Shown here: positions 31,001 to 45,480 of the stretch, piece after piece
Layout of the letters: each line of letters begins with the position of its first letter
Numbering within the stretch: position 1 is the stretch's first letter
Assembly (NCBI RefSeq): GCF_051020765.1
Contig: NW_027469098.1
Location: 124,001-188,000, forward strand
DNA from: Lasioglossum baleicum
Taxonomy: Eukaryota > Arthropoda > Insecta > Hymenoptera > Halictidae
DNA: 64,000 bases
Reading direction: 5' to 3'
Notes under the pieces: model-generated
Told to the model about the DNA's origin: nothing
The model's input: only the letters and a program-made list of their open reading frames with translations
Databases searched by the model: none
Translations under genes and position numbers: made by a program

Positions 31001-34000
31001 TATGCGTTATGCGTTATGCGTTATGCGTTATGCGTTATGCGTTATGCGTTATGCGTTATGCGTTATGCGTTATGCGTTATGCGTTATGCGATATGCGTTA
31101 TTCGTTATGCGTTATGCGTTATGCGTTATGCGTTATGCGTTATGCGTTATGCGTTATGCGTTATGCGTTATGCGTTATGCGTTAAGCGTTATACGTTATG
31201 CGATATGCGTTATGCGTTATGCGTTATGCGTTATGCGTTATGCGTTATGCGTTATGCGTTATGCGTTATGCGTTATGCGTTATGCGTTATGCGTTATGCG
31301 TTATGCGTTATGCGTTATGCCTTATGCGTTATGCGTTATGCGTTATGCGTTATGCGTTATGCGTTATGCGTTATGCGTTATGCGTTATGCGTTATGCGTT
31401 ATGCGTTATGCGTTATGCGTTATGCGTTATGCGTTAAGCGTTATACGTTATGCGATATGCGTTATGCGTTATGCGTTATGCGTTATGCGTTATGCGTTAT
31501 GCGTTATGCGTTATGCGTTATGCGTTATGCGTTATGCGTTATGCGTTATGCGTTATGCGTTATGCGTTATGCGTTATGCGTTATGCGTTATGCGTTATGC
31601 GTTATGCGTTATGCGTTATGCGTTATGCGTTATGCGTTATGCGTTATGCGTTATGCGTTATGCGTTATGCGTTATGCGTTATGCGTTATGCGTCATGCGT
31701 TATCCGTTATGCGTTATGCGTTATGCGTTATGCGTTATGCGTTATGCGTTATGCGTTATGCGTTAGGCGTTATGCGTTACGCGTTACGCGTTACGCGTTA
31801 TGCGTTATGCGTCATGCGTTATGCGTTATGCGTTATGCGTTATGCGTTATGCGTTATGCGTTATGCGTTATGCGTTATGCGTTATGCGTTATGCGTTATG
31901 CGTTATGCGTTATGCGTTATGCGTTATGCGTTATGCGTTATGCGTTATGCGTTAGGCGTTATGCGTTATGCGTTATGCGTTATGCGTTATGCGTTATGCG
32001 TTATGCGTTATGCGTTATGCGTTATGCGTTATGCGTTATGCGTTATGCGTTATGCGTTATGCACCATGCGTTATCCGTTATGCGTTATCCGTTATGCGTT
32101 ACGCGTTATGCGTTATGCGTTATGCGTTATGCGTTATGCGTTATGCGTTATGCGTTATGCGTTATGCGTTATGCGTTATGCGTTATGCGTTATGCGTTAT
32201 GCGTTATGCCTTATGCGTTATGCGTTATGCGTTATGCGTTATGCGTTATGCGTTATGCCTTATGCGTTATGCGTTATGCGTTATGCGTTATGCGTTATGC
32301 GTTATGCGTTATGCGTTATGCGTTATGCGTTATGCGTTATGCGTTATGCGTTATGCGTTATGCGTTATGCGTTATGCGTTATGCGTTATGCGTTATGCGT
32401 TATGCGTTATGCGTTATGCGTTATGCGTTATGCGTTATGCGTTATGCGTTATGCGTTATGCGTTATGCGTTATGCGTTATGCGTTATGCGTTATGCGTTA
32501 TGCGTTAAGCGTTATACGTTATGCGATATGCGTTATGCGTTATGCGTTATGCGTTAAGCGTTATGCGTTATGCGTTATGCGTTAGGCGTTATGCGTTACG
32601 CGTTACGCGTTACGCGTTATGCGTTATGCGTTATGCGTTATGCGTTATGCGTTATGCGTTATGCGTTATGCGTTATGCGTTATGCGTTATGCGTTATGCG
32701 TTATGCGTTATGCGTTATGCGTTATGCGTTATGCGTTATGCGTTATGCGTTATGCGTTATGCGTTATGCGTTATGCGTTATGCGTTATGCGTTATGCGTT
32801 ATGCGTTATGCGTTATGCGTTATGCCTTATGCGTTATGCGTTATGCGTTATGCGTTATGCGTTATGCGTTATGCGTTATGCGTTATGCGTTATGCACCAT
32901 GCGTTATGCGTTATGCGTTATGCGTTATGTGTTATGCGTTATGTGTTATGCGTTGTGCTTTACGGGTTATGCGATATGCGTTATGCGTTATGACTTTTTC
33001 ATTGAACGTTATGCGTTACGCGTTACGCGTTATGCGTTATGCGTTATGCGTTATGCGTTATGCGTTATGCGTTATGCGTTATGCGTTATGCGTTATGCGT
33101 TATGCGTTATGCGTTATGCGTTATGCGTTATGCGTTATGCGTTATGCGTTATGCGTTATGCGTTATGCGTTATGCACCATGCGTTATGCGTTATGCGTTA
33201 TGCGTTATGTGTTATGCGTTATGTGTTATGCGTTGTGCTTTACGGGTTATGCGATATGCGTTATGCGTTATGACTTTTTCATTGAACGTTATGCGTTACG
33301 CGTTACGCGTTATGCGTTATGCGTTATGCGTTATGCGTTATGCGTTATGCGTTATGCGTTATGCGTTATGCGTTATGCGTTATGCGTTATGCGTTATGCG
33401 TTATGCGTTATGCGTTATGCGTTATGCGTTATGCGTTATGCGTTATGCGTTATGCGTTATGCGTTATGCGTTATGCGTTATGCGTTATGCGTTATGCGTT
33501 ATGCCTTATGCGTTATGCGTTATGCGTTATGCGTTATGCGTTATGCGTTATGCGTTATGCGTTATGCACCATGCGTTATGCGTTATGCGTTATGCGTTAT
33601 GTGTTATGCGTTATGCGTTATGTGTTATGCGTTGTGCTTTACGGGTTATGCGATATGCGTTATGCGTTATGACTTTTTCATTGAACGTTATGCGTTATGC
33701 GTTATGCGTTATGCGTTATGCGTTATGCGTTATGCGTTATGCGTTATGCGTTATGCGTTATGCGTTATGCGTTATGCGTTATGCGTTACGCGTTACGCGT
33801 TATGCGTTATGCGTTATGCGTTATGCGTTATGCGTTATGCGTTATGCGTTAGGCGTTATGCGTTATGCGTTATGCGTTATGCGTTATGCGTTATGCGTTA
33901 TGCGTTATGCGTTATGCGTTATGCGTTATGCGTTATGCGTTATGCGTTATGCGTTATGCGTTATGCGTTATGCGTTATGCGTTATGCGTTATGCGTTATG

Positions 34001-37000
34001 CGTTAAGCGTTATGCGTTAAGCGTTATACGTTATGCGATATGCGTTATGCGTTATGCGTTATGCGTTATGCGTTATGCGTTATGCGTTATGCGTTATGCG
34101 TTATGCGTTATGCGTTATGCGTTATGCGTTACGCGTTATGCGTTACGCGTTATGCGTTACGCGTTATGCGTTATGCGTTATGCGTTATGCGTTATGCGTT
34201 ATGCGTTATGCGTTATGCATTATGCGTTATGCGTTATGCGTTATGCGTTATGCACCATGCGTTATCCGTTATGCGTTATCCGTTATGCGTTACGCGTTAT
34301 GCCTTATGCGTTATGCGTTATGCGTTATGCGTTATGCGTTATGCACCATGCGTTATCCGTTATGCGTTATCCGTTATGCGTTACGCGTTATGCCTTATGC
34401 GTTATGCGTTATGCGTTATGCGTTATGCGTTAAGCGTTATACGTTATGCGATATGCGTTATGCGTTATGCGTTATGCGTTATGCGTTATGCGTTATGCGT
34501 TATGCGTTATGCGTTATGCGTTATGCGTTATGCGTTATGCGTTATGCGTTATGCGTTATGCGTTATGCGTTATGCGTTATGCGTTATGCGTTATGCGTTA
34601 TGCGTTATGCGTTATGCGTTATGCGTTATGCGTTAAGCGTTATACGTTATGCGATATGCGTTATGCGTTATGCGTTATGCGTTATGCGTTATGCGTTATG
34701 CGTTATGCGTTATGCGTTATGCGTTATGCGTTATGCGTTATGCGTTATGCGTTATGCGTTATGCGTTATGCGTTATGCGTTATGCGTTATGCGTTATGCG
34801 TTATGCGTTATGCGTTATGCGTTATGCGTTATGCGTTATGCGTTATGCGTTATGCGTTATGCGTTATGCGTTATGCGTTATGCGTTATGCGATATGCGTT
34901 ATTCGTTATGCGTTATGCGTTATGCGTTATGCGTTATGCGTTATGCGTTATGCGTTATGCGTTATGCGTTATGCGTTATGCGTTAAGCGTTATACGTTAT
35001 GCGATATGCGTTATGCGTTATGCGTTATGCGTTATGCGTTATGCGTTATGCGTTATGCGTTATGCGTTATGCGTTATGCGTTATGCGTTATGCGTTATGC
35101 GTTATGCGTTATGCGTTATGCGTTATGCCTTATGCGTTATGCGTTATGCGTTATGCGTTATGCGTTATGCGTTATGCGTTATGCGTTATGCGTTATGCGT
35201 TATGCACCATGCGTTATGCGTTATGCGTTATGCGTTATGCGTTATGTGTTATGCGTTATGTGTTATGCGTTGTGCTTTACGGGTTATGCGATATGCGTTA
35301 TGCGTTATGACTTTTTCATTGAACGTTATGCGTTATGCGTTATGCGTTATGCGTTATGCGTTATGCGTTATGCGTTATGCGTTATGCGTTATGCGTTATG
35401 CGTTATGCGTTATGCGTTATGCGTTATGCGTTATGCGTTACGCGTTACGCGTTACGCGTTACGCGTTATGCGTTATGCGTTATGCGTTATGCGTTATGCG
35501 TTAGGCGTTATGCGTTATGCGTTATGCGTTATGCGTTATGCGTTATGCGTTATGCGTTATGCGTTATGCGTTATGCGTTATGCGTTATGCGTTATGCGTT
35601 ATGCGTTATGCGTTATGCGTTATGCGTTATGCGTTATGCGTTATGCGTTATGCGTTATGCGTTATGCGTTATGCGTTATGCGTTATGCGTTATGCGTTAT
35701 GCGTTATGCGTTATGCGTTATGCGTTATGCGTTAAGCGTTATACGTTATGCGATATGCGTTATGCGTTATGCGTTATGCGTTATGCGTTATGCGTTATGC
35801 GTTATGCGTTATGCGTTATGCGTTATGCGTTATGCGTTATGCGTTATGCGTTATGCGTTATGCGTTATGCGTTATGCGTTATGCGTTATGCGTTATGCGT
35901 TATGCGTTATGCGTTATGCGTTATGCGTTATGCGTTATGCGTTATGCGTTATGCGTTATGCGTTATGCGTTATGCGTTATGCGTTATGCGATATGCGTTA
36001 TTCGTTATGCGTTATGCGTTATGCGTTATGCGTTATGCGTTATGCGTTATGCGTTATGCGTTATGCGTTATGCGTTATGCGTTAAGCGTTATACGTTATG
36101 CGATATGCGTTATGCGTTATGCGTTATGCGTTATGCGTTATGCGTTATGCGTTATGCGTTATGCGTTATGCGTTATGCGTTATGCGTTATGCGTTATGCG
36201 TTATGCGTTATGCGTTATGCGTTATGCCTTATGCGTTATGCGTTATGCGTTATGCGTTATGCGTTATGCGTTATGCGTTATGCGTTATGCGTTATGCGTT
36301 ATGCGTTATGCACCATGCGTTATGCGTTATGCGTTATGCGTTATGTGTTATGCGTTATGTGTTATGCGTTGTGCTTTACGGGTTATGCGATATGCGTTAT
36401 GCGTTATGACTTTTTCATTGAACGTTATGCGTTATGCGTTATGCGTTATGCGTTATGCGTTATGCGTTATGCGTTATGCGTTATGCGTTATGCGTTATGC
36501 GTTATGCGTTATGCGTTATGCGTTATGCGTTATGCGTTATGCGTTACGCGTTACGCGTTACGCGTTACGCGTTATGCGTTATGCGTTATGCGTTATGCGT
36601 TATGCGTTAGGCGTTATGCGTTATGCGTTATGCGTTATGCGTTATGCGTTATGCGTTATGCGTTATGCGTTATGCGTTATGCGTTATGCGTTATGCGTTA
36701 TGCGTTATGCGTTATGCGTTATGCGTTATGCGTTATGCGTTATGCGTTATGCGTTATGCGTTATGCGTTATGCGTTATGCGTTATGCGTTATGCGTTATG
36801 CGTTATGCGTTATGCGTTATGCGTTATGCGTTATGCGTTATGCGTTATGCGTTATGCGTTATGCGTTATGCGTTATGCGTTATGCGTTATGCGATATGCG
36901 TTATTCGTTATGCGTTATGCGTTATGCGTTATGCGTTATGCGTTATGCGTTATGCGTTATGCGTTATGCGTTATGCGTTATGCGTTATGCGTTATGCGTT

Positions 37001-40000
37001 AAGCGTTATACGTTATGCGATATGCGTTATGCGTTATGCGTTATGCGTTATGCGTTATGCGTTATGCGTTATGCGTTATGCGTTATGCGTTATGCGTTAT
37101 GCGTTATGCGTTATGCGTTATGCGTTATGCGTTATGCGTTATGCGTCATGCGTTATGCGTTATGCGTTCTGCGTTATGCGTCATGCGTCATGCGTCATGC
37201 GTTATGCGTTATGCGTTATGCGTTATGCGTTATGCGTTATGCGTTATGCGTTATGCGTTATGCGTTATGCGTTATGCGTTATGCGTTATGCGTTATGCGT
37301 TATGCGTTATGCGGTATGCGTTATGCGTTATGCGTTATGCGTTATGCGTTATGCGTTATGCGTTATGCGTTATGCGTTATGCGTTATGCGTTATGCGTTA
37401 TGCGTTATGCGTTATGCGTTATGCGTTATGCGTTATGCGTTATGCGTTATGCGTTATGCGTTATGCGTTATGCGTTATGCGTTATGCGTTATGCGTTATG
37501 CGTTATGCGTTATGCGTTATGCGTTATGCGTTATGCGTTATGCGTTATGCGTTATGCGTTATGCGTTATGCGTTATGCGTTATGCGTTATGCGTTATGCG
37601 TTATGCGTTATGCGTTATGCGTTATGCGTTATGCGTTATGCGTTATGCGTTATGCGTTATGCGTTATGCGTCATGCGTTATCCGTTATGCGTTATGCGTT
37701 ATGCGTTATGCGTTATGCGTTATGCGTTATGCGTTATGCGTTAAGCGTTATGCGTTATGCGTTATGCGTTAGGCGTTATGCGTTACGCGTTACGCGTTAC
37801 GCGTTACGCGTTATGCGTCATGCGTTATGCGTTATGCGTTATGCGTTATGCGTTATGCGTTATGCGTTATGCGTTATGCGTTATGCGTTATGCGTTATGC
37901 GTTATGCGTTATGCGTTATGCGTTATGCGTTATGCGTTATGCGTTATGCGTTATGCGTTATGCGTTATGCGTTATGCGTTATGCGTTATGCGTTATGCGT
38001 TATGCGTTATGCGTTATGCGTTATGCGTTATGCGTTATGCGTTATGCGTTATGCGTTATGCGTTATGCGTTATGCGTTATGCGTTATGCGTTATGTGTTA
38101 TGCGTTATGTGTTATGCGTTGTGCTTTACGGGTTATGCGATATGCGTTATGCGTTATGACTTTTTCATTGAACGTTATGCGTTATGCGTTATGCGTTATG
38201 CGTTATGCGTTATGCGTTATGCGTTAGGCGTTATGCGTTACGCGTTACGCGTTACGCGTTATGCGTTATGCGTCATGCGTTATGCGTTACGCGTTAAGCG
38301 TTATGCGATATGCGATATGCGTTATGCGTTATGCGTTATGCGTTATGCGTTATGCGTTATGCGTTATGCGTTATGCGTTATGCGTTATGCGTTATGCGTT
38401 ATGCGTTATGCGTTATGCGTTATGCGTTATGCGTTATGCGTTATGCGTTATGCGTTATGCGTTATGCGTTATGCGTTATGCGTTATGCGTTATGCGTTAT
38501 GCGTTATGCGTTATGCGTTATGCGTTATGCGTTATGCGTTATGCGTTATGCGTTATGCGTTATGCGTTATGCGTTATGCGTTATGTGTTATGCGTTATGT
38601 GTTATGCGTTGTGCTTTACGGGTTATGCGATATGCGTTATGCGTTATGACTTTTTCATTGAACGTTATGCGTTATGCGTTATGCGTTATGCGTTATGCGT
38701 TATGCGTTATGCGTTATGCGTTATGCGTTATGCGTTATGCGTTATGCGTTATGCGTTATGCGTTATGCGTTATGCCTTATGCGTTATGCGTTATGCGTTA
38801 TGCGTTATGCGTTATGCGTTATGCGTTATGCGTTATGCGTTATGCGTTATGCGTTATGCACCATGCGTTATCCGTTATGCGTTATCCGTTATGCGTTACG
38901 CGTTATGCCTTATGCGTTATGCGTTATGCGTTATGCGTTATGCGTTATGCGTTATGCGTTATGCGTTATGCGTTATGCGTTATGCGTTATGCGTTATGCG
39001 TTACGCGTTACGCGTTACGCGTTACGCGTTACGCGTTATGCGTTATGCGTTATGCGTTATGCGTTATGCGTTATGCGTTATGCGTTATGCGTTATGCGTT
39101 ATGCGTTATGCGTTATGCGTTATGCGTTATGCGTTATGCGTTATGCGTTATGCGTTATGCGTTATGCGTTATGCGTTATGCGTTATGCGTTATGCGTTAT
39201 GCGTTATGCGTTATGCGTTATGCGTTATGCGTTAAGCGTTATGCGTTATGCGTTATGCGTTATGCGTTATGCGTTATGCGTTATGCGTTATGCGTTATGC
39301 GTTATGCGTTATGCGTTATGCGTTATGCGTTATGCGTTATGCCTTATGCGTTATGCGTTATGCGTTATGCGTTATGCGTTAAGCGTTATGCGTTATGCGT
39401 TATGCACCATGCGTTATGCGTTATGCGTTATGCGTTATGCGTTATGTGTTATGCGTTATGCGTTATGCGTTATGCGTTATGCGTTATGCGTTATGCGTTA
39501 TGCGTTATGCGTTATGCGTTATGCGTTATGCGTTATGCGTTATGCGTTATGCGTTATGCGTTATGCGTTATGCGTTATGCGTTATGCGTTATGCCTTATG
39601 CGTTATGCGTTATGCGTTATGCGTTATGCGTTATGCGTTATGCGTTATGCGTTATGCGTTATGCGTTATGCGTTATGCGTTATGCGTTATGCGTTATGCG
39701 TTATGCGTTATGCGTTATGCGTTATGCGTTATGCGTTACGCGTTATGCGTTATGCGTTAAGCGTTATACGTTATGCGATATGCGTTATGCGTTATGTGTT
39801 ATGCGTTATGCGTTATGCGTTATGCGTTATGTGTTATGTGTTATGCGTTATGCGTTATGCGTTATGCGTCATGCGTCATGCGTCATGCGTCATGCGTCAT
39901 GCGTTATGCGTTATGCGTTATGCGTTATGCGTTATGCGTTATGCGTTATGCGTTATGCGTTATGCGTTATGCGTTATGCGTTATGCGTTATGCGTTATGC

Positions 40001-42927
40001 GTTATGCGTTATGCGTTATGCGTTATGCGTTATGCGTTATGCGTTATGCGTTATGCGTTACGCGTTACGCGTTACGCGTTACGCGTTACGCGTTAAGCGT
40101 TATGCGATATGCGATATGCGTTATGCGTTATGCGTTATGCGTTATGCGTTATGCGTTATGCGTTATGCGTTATGCGTTATGCGTTATGCGTTATGCGTTA
40201 TGCGTTATGCGTTATGCGTTATGCGTTATGCGTTATGCGTTATGCGTTATGCGTTATGCGTTATGCGTTATGCGTTATGCGTTATGCGTTATGCGTTATG
40301 CGTTATGCGTTATGCGTTATGCGTTATGCGTTATGCGTTATGCGTTATGCGTTATGTGTTATGCGTTATGTGTTATGCGTTGTGCTTTACGGGTTATGCG
40401 ATATGCGTTATGCGTTATGACTTTTTCATTGAACGTTATGCGTTATGCGTTATGCGTTATGCGTTATGCGTTATGCGTTATGCGTTATGCGTTATGCGTT
40501 ATGCGTTATGCGTTATGCGTTATGCGTTATGCGTTATGCGTTATGCGTTATGCGTTATGCGTTATGCGTTATGCGTTATGCCTTATGCGTTATGCGTTAT
40601 GCGTTATGCGTTATGCGTTATGCGTTATGCGTTATGCGTTATGCGTTATGCGTTATGCGTTATGCACCATGCGTTATCCGTTATGCGTTATCCGTTATGC
40701 GTTACGCGTTATGCCTTATGCGTTATGCGTTATGCGTTATGCGTTATGCGTTATGCGTTATGCGTTATGCGTTATGCGTTATGCGTTACGCGTTACGCGT
40801 TACGCGTTACGCGTTACGCGTTATGCGTTATGCGTTATGCGTTATGCGTTATGCGTTATGCGTTATGCGTTATGCGTTATGCGTTATGCGTTATGCGTTA
40901 TGCGTTATGCGTTATGCGTTATGCGTTATGCGTTATGCGTTATGCGTTATGCGTTATGCGTTATGCGTTATGCGTTATGCGTTATGCGTTATGCGTTATG
41001 CGTTAAGCGTTATGCGTTACGCGTTACGCGTTACGCGTTACGCGTTACGCGTTATGCGTTATGCGTTATGCGTTATGCGTTATGCGTTATGCGTTATGCG
41101 TTATGCGTTATGCGTTATGCGTTATGCGTTATGCGTTATGCGTTATGCGTTATGCGTTATGCGTTATGCGTTATGCGTTATGCGTTATGCCTTATGCGTT
41201 ATGCGTTATGCGTTATGCGTTAAGCGTTATGCGTTATGCGTTATGCACCATGCGTTATGCGTTATGCGTTATGCGTTATGCGTTATGTGTTATGCGTTAT
41301 GCGTTATGCGTTATGCGTTATGCGTTATGCGTTATGCGTTATGCGTTATGCGTTATGCGTTATGCGTTATGCGTTATGCGTTATGCGTTATGCGTTATGC
41401 GTTATGCGTTATGCGTTATGCGTTATGCCTTATGCGTTATGCGTTATGCGTTATGCGTTATGCGTTATGCGTTATGCGTTATGCGTTATGCGTTATGCGT
41501 TATGCGTTATGCGTTATGCGTTATGCGTTATGCGTTATGCGTTATGCGTTATGCGTTATGCGTTATGCGTTATGCGTTATGCGTTATGCGTTATGCGTTA
41601 TGCGTTACGCGTTATGCGTTATGCGTTAAGCGTTATACGTTATGCGATATGCGTTATGCGTTATGTGTTATGCGTTATGCGTTATGCGTTATGCGTTATG
41701 TGTTATGTGTGATGCGTTATGCGTTATGCGTTATGTGTTATGCGTTGTGCTTTACGGGTTATGCGATATGCGTTATGTGTTATGACTTTTTCATTGAACG
41801 TTATGCGTTATGCGTTATGCGTCATGGGTTATCCGTTATGCGTTATGTGTTATGCGTTATGCGTTATGCGTTATGCGTTATGCGTTATGCGTTATGCGTT
41901 ATGCGTTATGCGTTATGCGTTATGCGTTATGCGTTATGCGTTATGCGTTATGCGTTATGCGTTATGCGTTATGCGTTATGCGTTATGCGTTATGCGTTAT
42001 GCGTTATGCGTTATGCGTTATGCGTTATGCGTTATGCGTTATGCGTTATGCGTTATGCGTTATGCGTCATGGGTTATCCGTTATGCGTTATGTGTTATGC
42101 GTTATGCGTTATGCGTTATGCGTTATGCGTCATGCGTCATGCGTCATGCGTCATGCGTCATGCGTTATGCGTTATGCGTTATGCGTTATGCGTTATGCGT
42201 TATGCGTTATGCGTTATGCGTTATGCGTTATGCGTTATGCGTTATGCGTTATGCGTTATGCGTTATGCGTTATGCGTTATGCGTTATGCGTTATGCGTTA
42301 TGCGTTACGCGTTACGCGTTACGCGTTACGCGTTACGCGTTAAGCGTTATGCGATATGCGATATGCGTTATGCGTTATGCGTTATGCGTTATGCGTTATG
42401 CGTTATGCGTTATGCGTTATGCGTTATGCGTTATGCGTTATGCGTTATGCGTTATGCGTTATGCGTTATGCGTTATGCGTTATGCGTTATGCGTTATGCG
42501 TTATGCGTTATGCGTTATGCGTTATGCGTTATGCGTTATGCGTTATGCGTTATGCGTTATGCGTTATGCGTTATGCGTTATGTGTTATGCGTTATGTGTT
42601 ATGCGTTGTGCTTTACGGGTTATGCGATATGCGTTATGCGTTATGACTTTTTCATTGAACGTTATGCGTTATGCGTTATGCGTTATGCGTTATGCGTTAT
42701 GCGTTATGCGTTATGCGTTATGCGTTATGCGTTATGCGTTATGCGTTATGCGTTATGCGTTATGCGTTATGCGTTATGCGTTATGCGTTATGCGTTATGC
42801 GTTATGCGTTATGCGTTATGCGTTATGCGTTATGCGTTATGCGTTATGCGTTATGCGTTATGCGTTATGCGTTATGCGTTATGCGTTATGCGTTATGCGT
42901 TATGCGTTATGCGTTATGCGTTATGCG

Positions 42928-42933
42928 TATGCG
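42928..42933 (+). other. One-base deletion: the only register shift seen in the satellite
   Basis: A 6-mer TATGCG sits between complete TTATGCG units; unit phase is 4 modulo 7 before and 3 modulo 7 after. Confidence 0.95.
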
Positions 42934-45480
42934 TTATGCGTTATGCGTTATGCGTTATGCGTTATGCGTTATGCGTTATGCGTTATGCGTTATGCGTTAT
43001 GCGTTAAGCGTTATGCGTTACGCGTTACGCGTTACGCGTTACGCGTTACGCGTTATGCGTTATGCGTTATGCGTTATGCGTTATGCGTTATGCGTTATGC
43101 GTTATGCGTTATGCGTTATGCGTTATGCGTTATGCGTTATGCGTTATGCGTTATGCGTTATGCCTTATGCGTTATGCGTTATGCGTTATGCGTTATGCGT
43201 TAAGCGTTATGCGTTATGCGTTATGCACCATGCGTTATGCGTTATGCGTTATGCGTTATGCGTTATGCGTTATGCGTTATGCGTTATGCGTTATGCGTTA
43301 TGCGTTATGCGTTATGCGTTATGCGTTATGCGTTATGCGTTATGCGTTATGCGTTATGCGTTATGCGTTATGCGTTATGCGTTATGCGTTATGCGTTATG
43401 CGTTATGCGTTATGCGTTATGCGTTATGCGTTATGCGTTATGCGTTATGCGTTATGCGTTATGCGTTATGCGTTATGCGTTATGCGTTATGCGTTATGCG
43501 TTATGCGTTATGCGTTATGCGTTATGCGTTATGCGTTATGCGTTATGCGTTATGCGTTATGCGTTATGCGTTATGCGTTATGCGTTATGCGTTATGCGTT
43601 ATGCCTTATGCGTTATGCGTTATGCGTTATGCGTTATGCGTTATGCGTTATGCGTTATGCGTTATGCGTTATGCGTTATGCGTTATGCGTTATGCGTTAT
43701 GCGTTATGCGTTATGCGTTATGCGTTATGCGTTATGCACCATGCGTTATCCGTTATGCGTTATCCGTTATGCGTTACGCGTTATGCGTTATGCGTTATGC
43801 GTTATGCGTTATGCGTTAAGCGTTATACGTTATGCGATATGCGTTATGCGTTATGCGTTATGCGTTATGCGTTATGCGTTATGCGTTATGCGTTATGCGT
43901 TATGCGTTATGCGTTATGCGTTATGCGTTATGCGTTATGCGTTATGCGTTATGCGTTATGCGTTATGCGTTATGCGTTATGCGTTATGCGTTATGCGTTA
44001 TGCGTTATGCGTTATGCGTTATGCGTTATGCGTTATGCGTTATGCGTTATGCGTTATGCGTTATGCGTTATGCGTTATGCGTTATGCGTTATGCGTTATG
44101 CGTTATGCGTTATGCGTTATGCGTTATGCGTTATGCGTTATGCGTTATGCGTTAAGCGTTATACGTTATGCGATATGCGTTATGCGTTATGCGTTATGCG
44201 TTATGCGTTATGCGTTATGCGTTATGCGTTATGCGTTATGCGTTATGCGTTATGCGTTATGCGTTATGCGTTATGCGTTATGCGTTATGCGTTATGCGTT
44301 ATGCGTTATGCGTTATGCGTTATGCGTTATGCGTTATGCGTTATGCGTTATGCGTTATGCGTTATGCGTTATGCGTTATGCGTTATGCGTTATGCGTTAT
44401 GCGTTATGCGTCATGGGTTATCCGTTATGCGTTATGTGTTATGCGTTATGCGTTATGCGTTATGCGTTATGCGTTATGCGTTATGCGTTATGCGTTATGC
44501 GTTATGCGTTATGCGTTATGCGTTATGCGTTACGCGTTACGCGTTACGCGTTACGCGTTATGCGTTATGCGTTATGCGTTATGCGTTATGCGTTATGCGT
44601 TATGCGTTATGCGTTATGCGTTATGCGTTATGCGTTATGCGTTATGCGTTATGCGTTATGCGTTATGCCTTATGCGTTATGCGTTATGCGTTATGCGTTA
44701 TGCGTTAAGCGTTATGCGTTATGCGTTATGCACCATGCGTTATGCGTTATGCGTTATGCGTTATGCGTTATGTGTTATGCGTTATGCGTTATGCGTTATG
44801 CGTTATGCGTTATGCGTTATGCGTTATGCGTTATGCGTTATGCGTTATGCCTTATGCGTTATGCGTTATGCGTTATGCGTTATGCGTTATGCGTTAAGCG
44901 TTATGCGTTATGCGTTATGCGTTATGCACCATGCGTTATGCGTTATGCGTTATGCGTTATGCGTTATGTGTTATGCGTTATGCGTTATGCGTTATGCGTT
45001 ATGCGTTATGCGTTATGCGTTATGCGTTATGCGTTATGCGTTATGCGTTATGCGTTATGCGTTATGCGTTATGCGTTATGCGTTATGCGTTATGCGTTAT
45101 GCGTTATGCGTTATGCCTTATGCGTTATGCGTTATGCGTTATGCGTTATGCGTTATGCGTTATGCGTTATGCGTTATGCGTTATGCGTTATGCGTTATGC
45201 GTTATGCGTTATGCGTTATGCGTTATGCGTTATGCGTTATGCGTTATGCGTTATGCGTTATGCGTTATGCGTTATGCGTTATGCGTTATGCGTTACGCGT
45301 TATGCGTTATGCGTTAAGCGTTATACGTTATGCGATATGCGTTATGCGTTATGTGTTATGCGTTATGCGTTATGCGTTATGCGTTTTGCGTTATGTGTTA
45401 TGTGTGATGCGTTATGCGTTATGTGTTATGCGTTGTGCTTTACGGGTTATGCGATATGCGTTATGCGTTATGACTTTTTC

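Larger units (their letters stand above)
18932..45480 (+). repeat. Satellite zone rich in the 84-bp cassette
   Basis: Twenty-two of the 27 cassette cores lie here, often in sets of three. TTACGCG runs are two to four units long in the first part and five units long between about 39.0 and 43.1 kb. The TCATGGG, TTATCCG pair first appears at about 41.8 kb. Confidence 0.85.
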
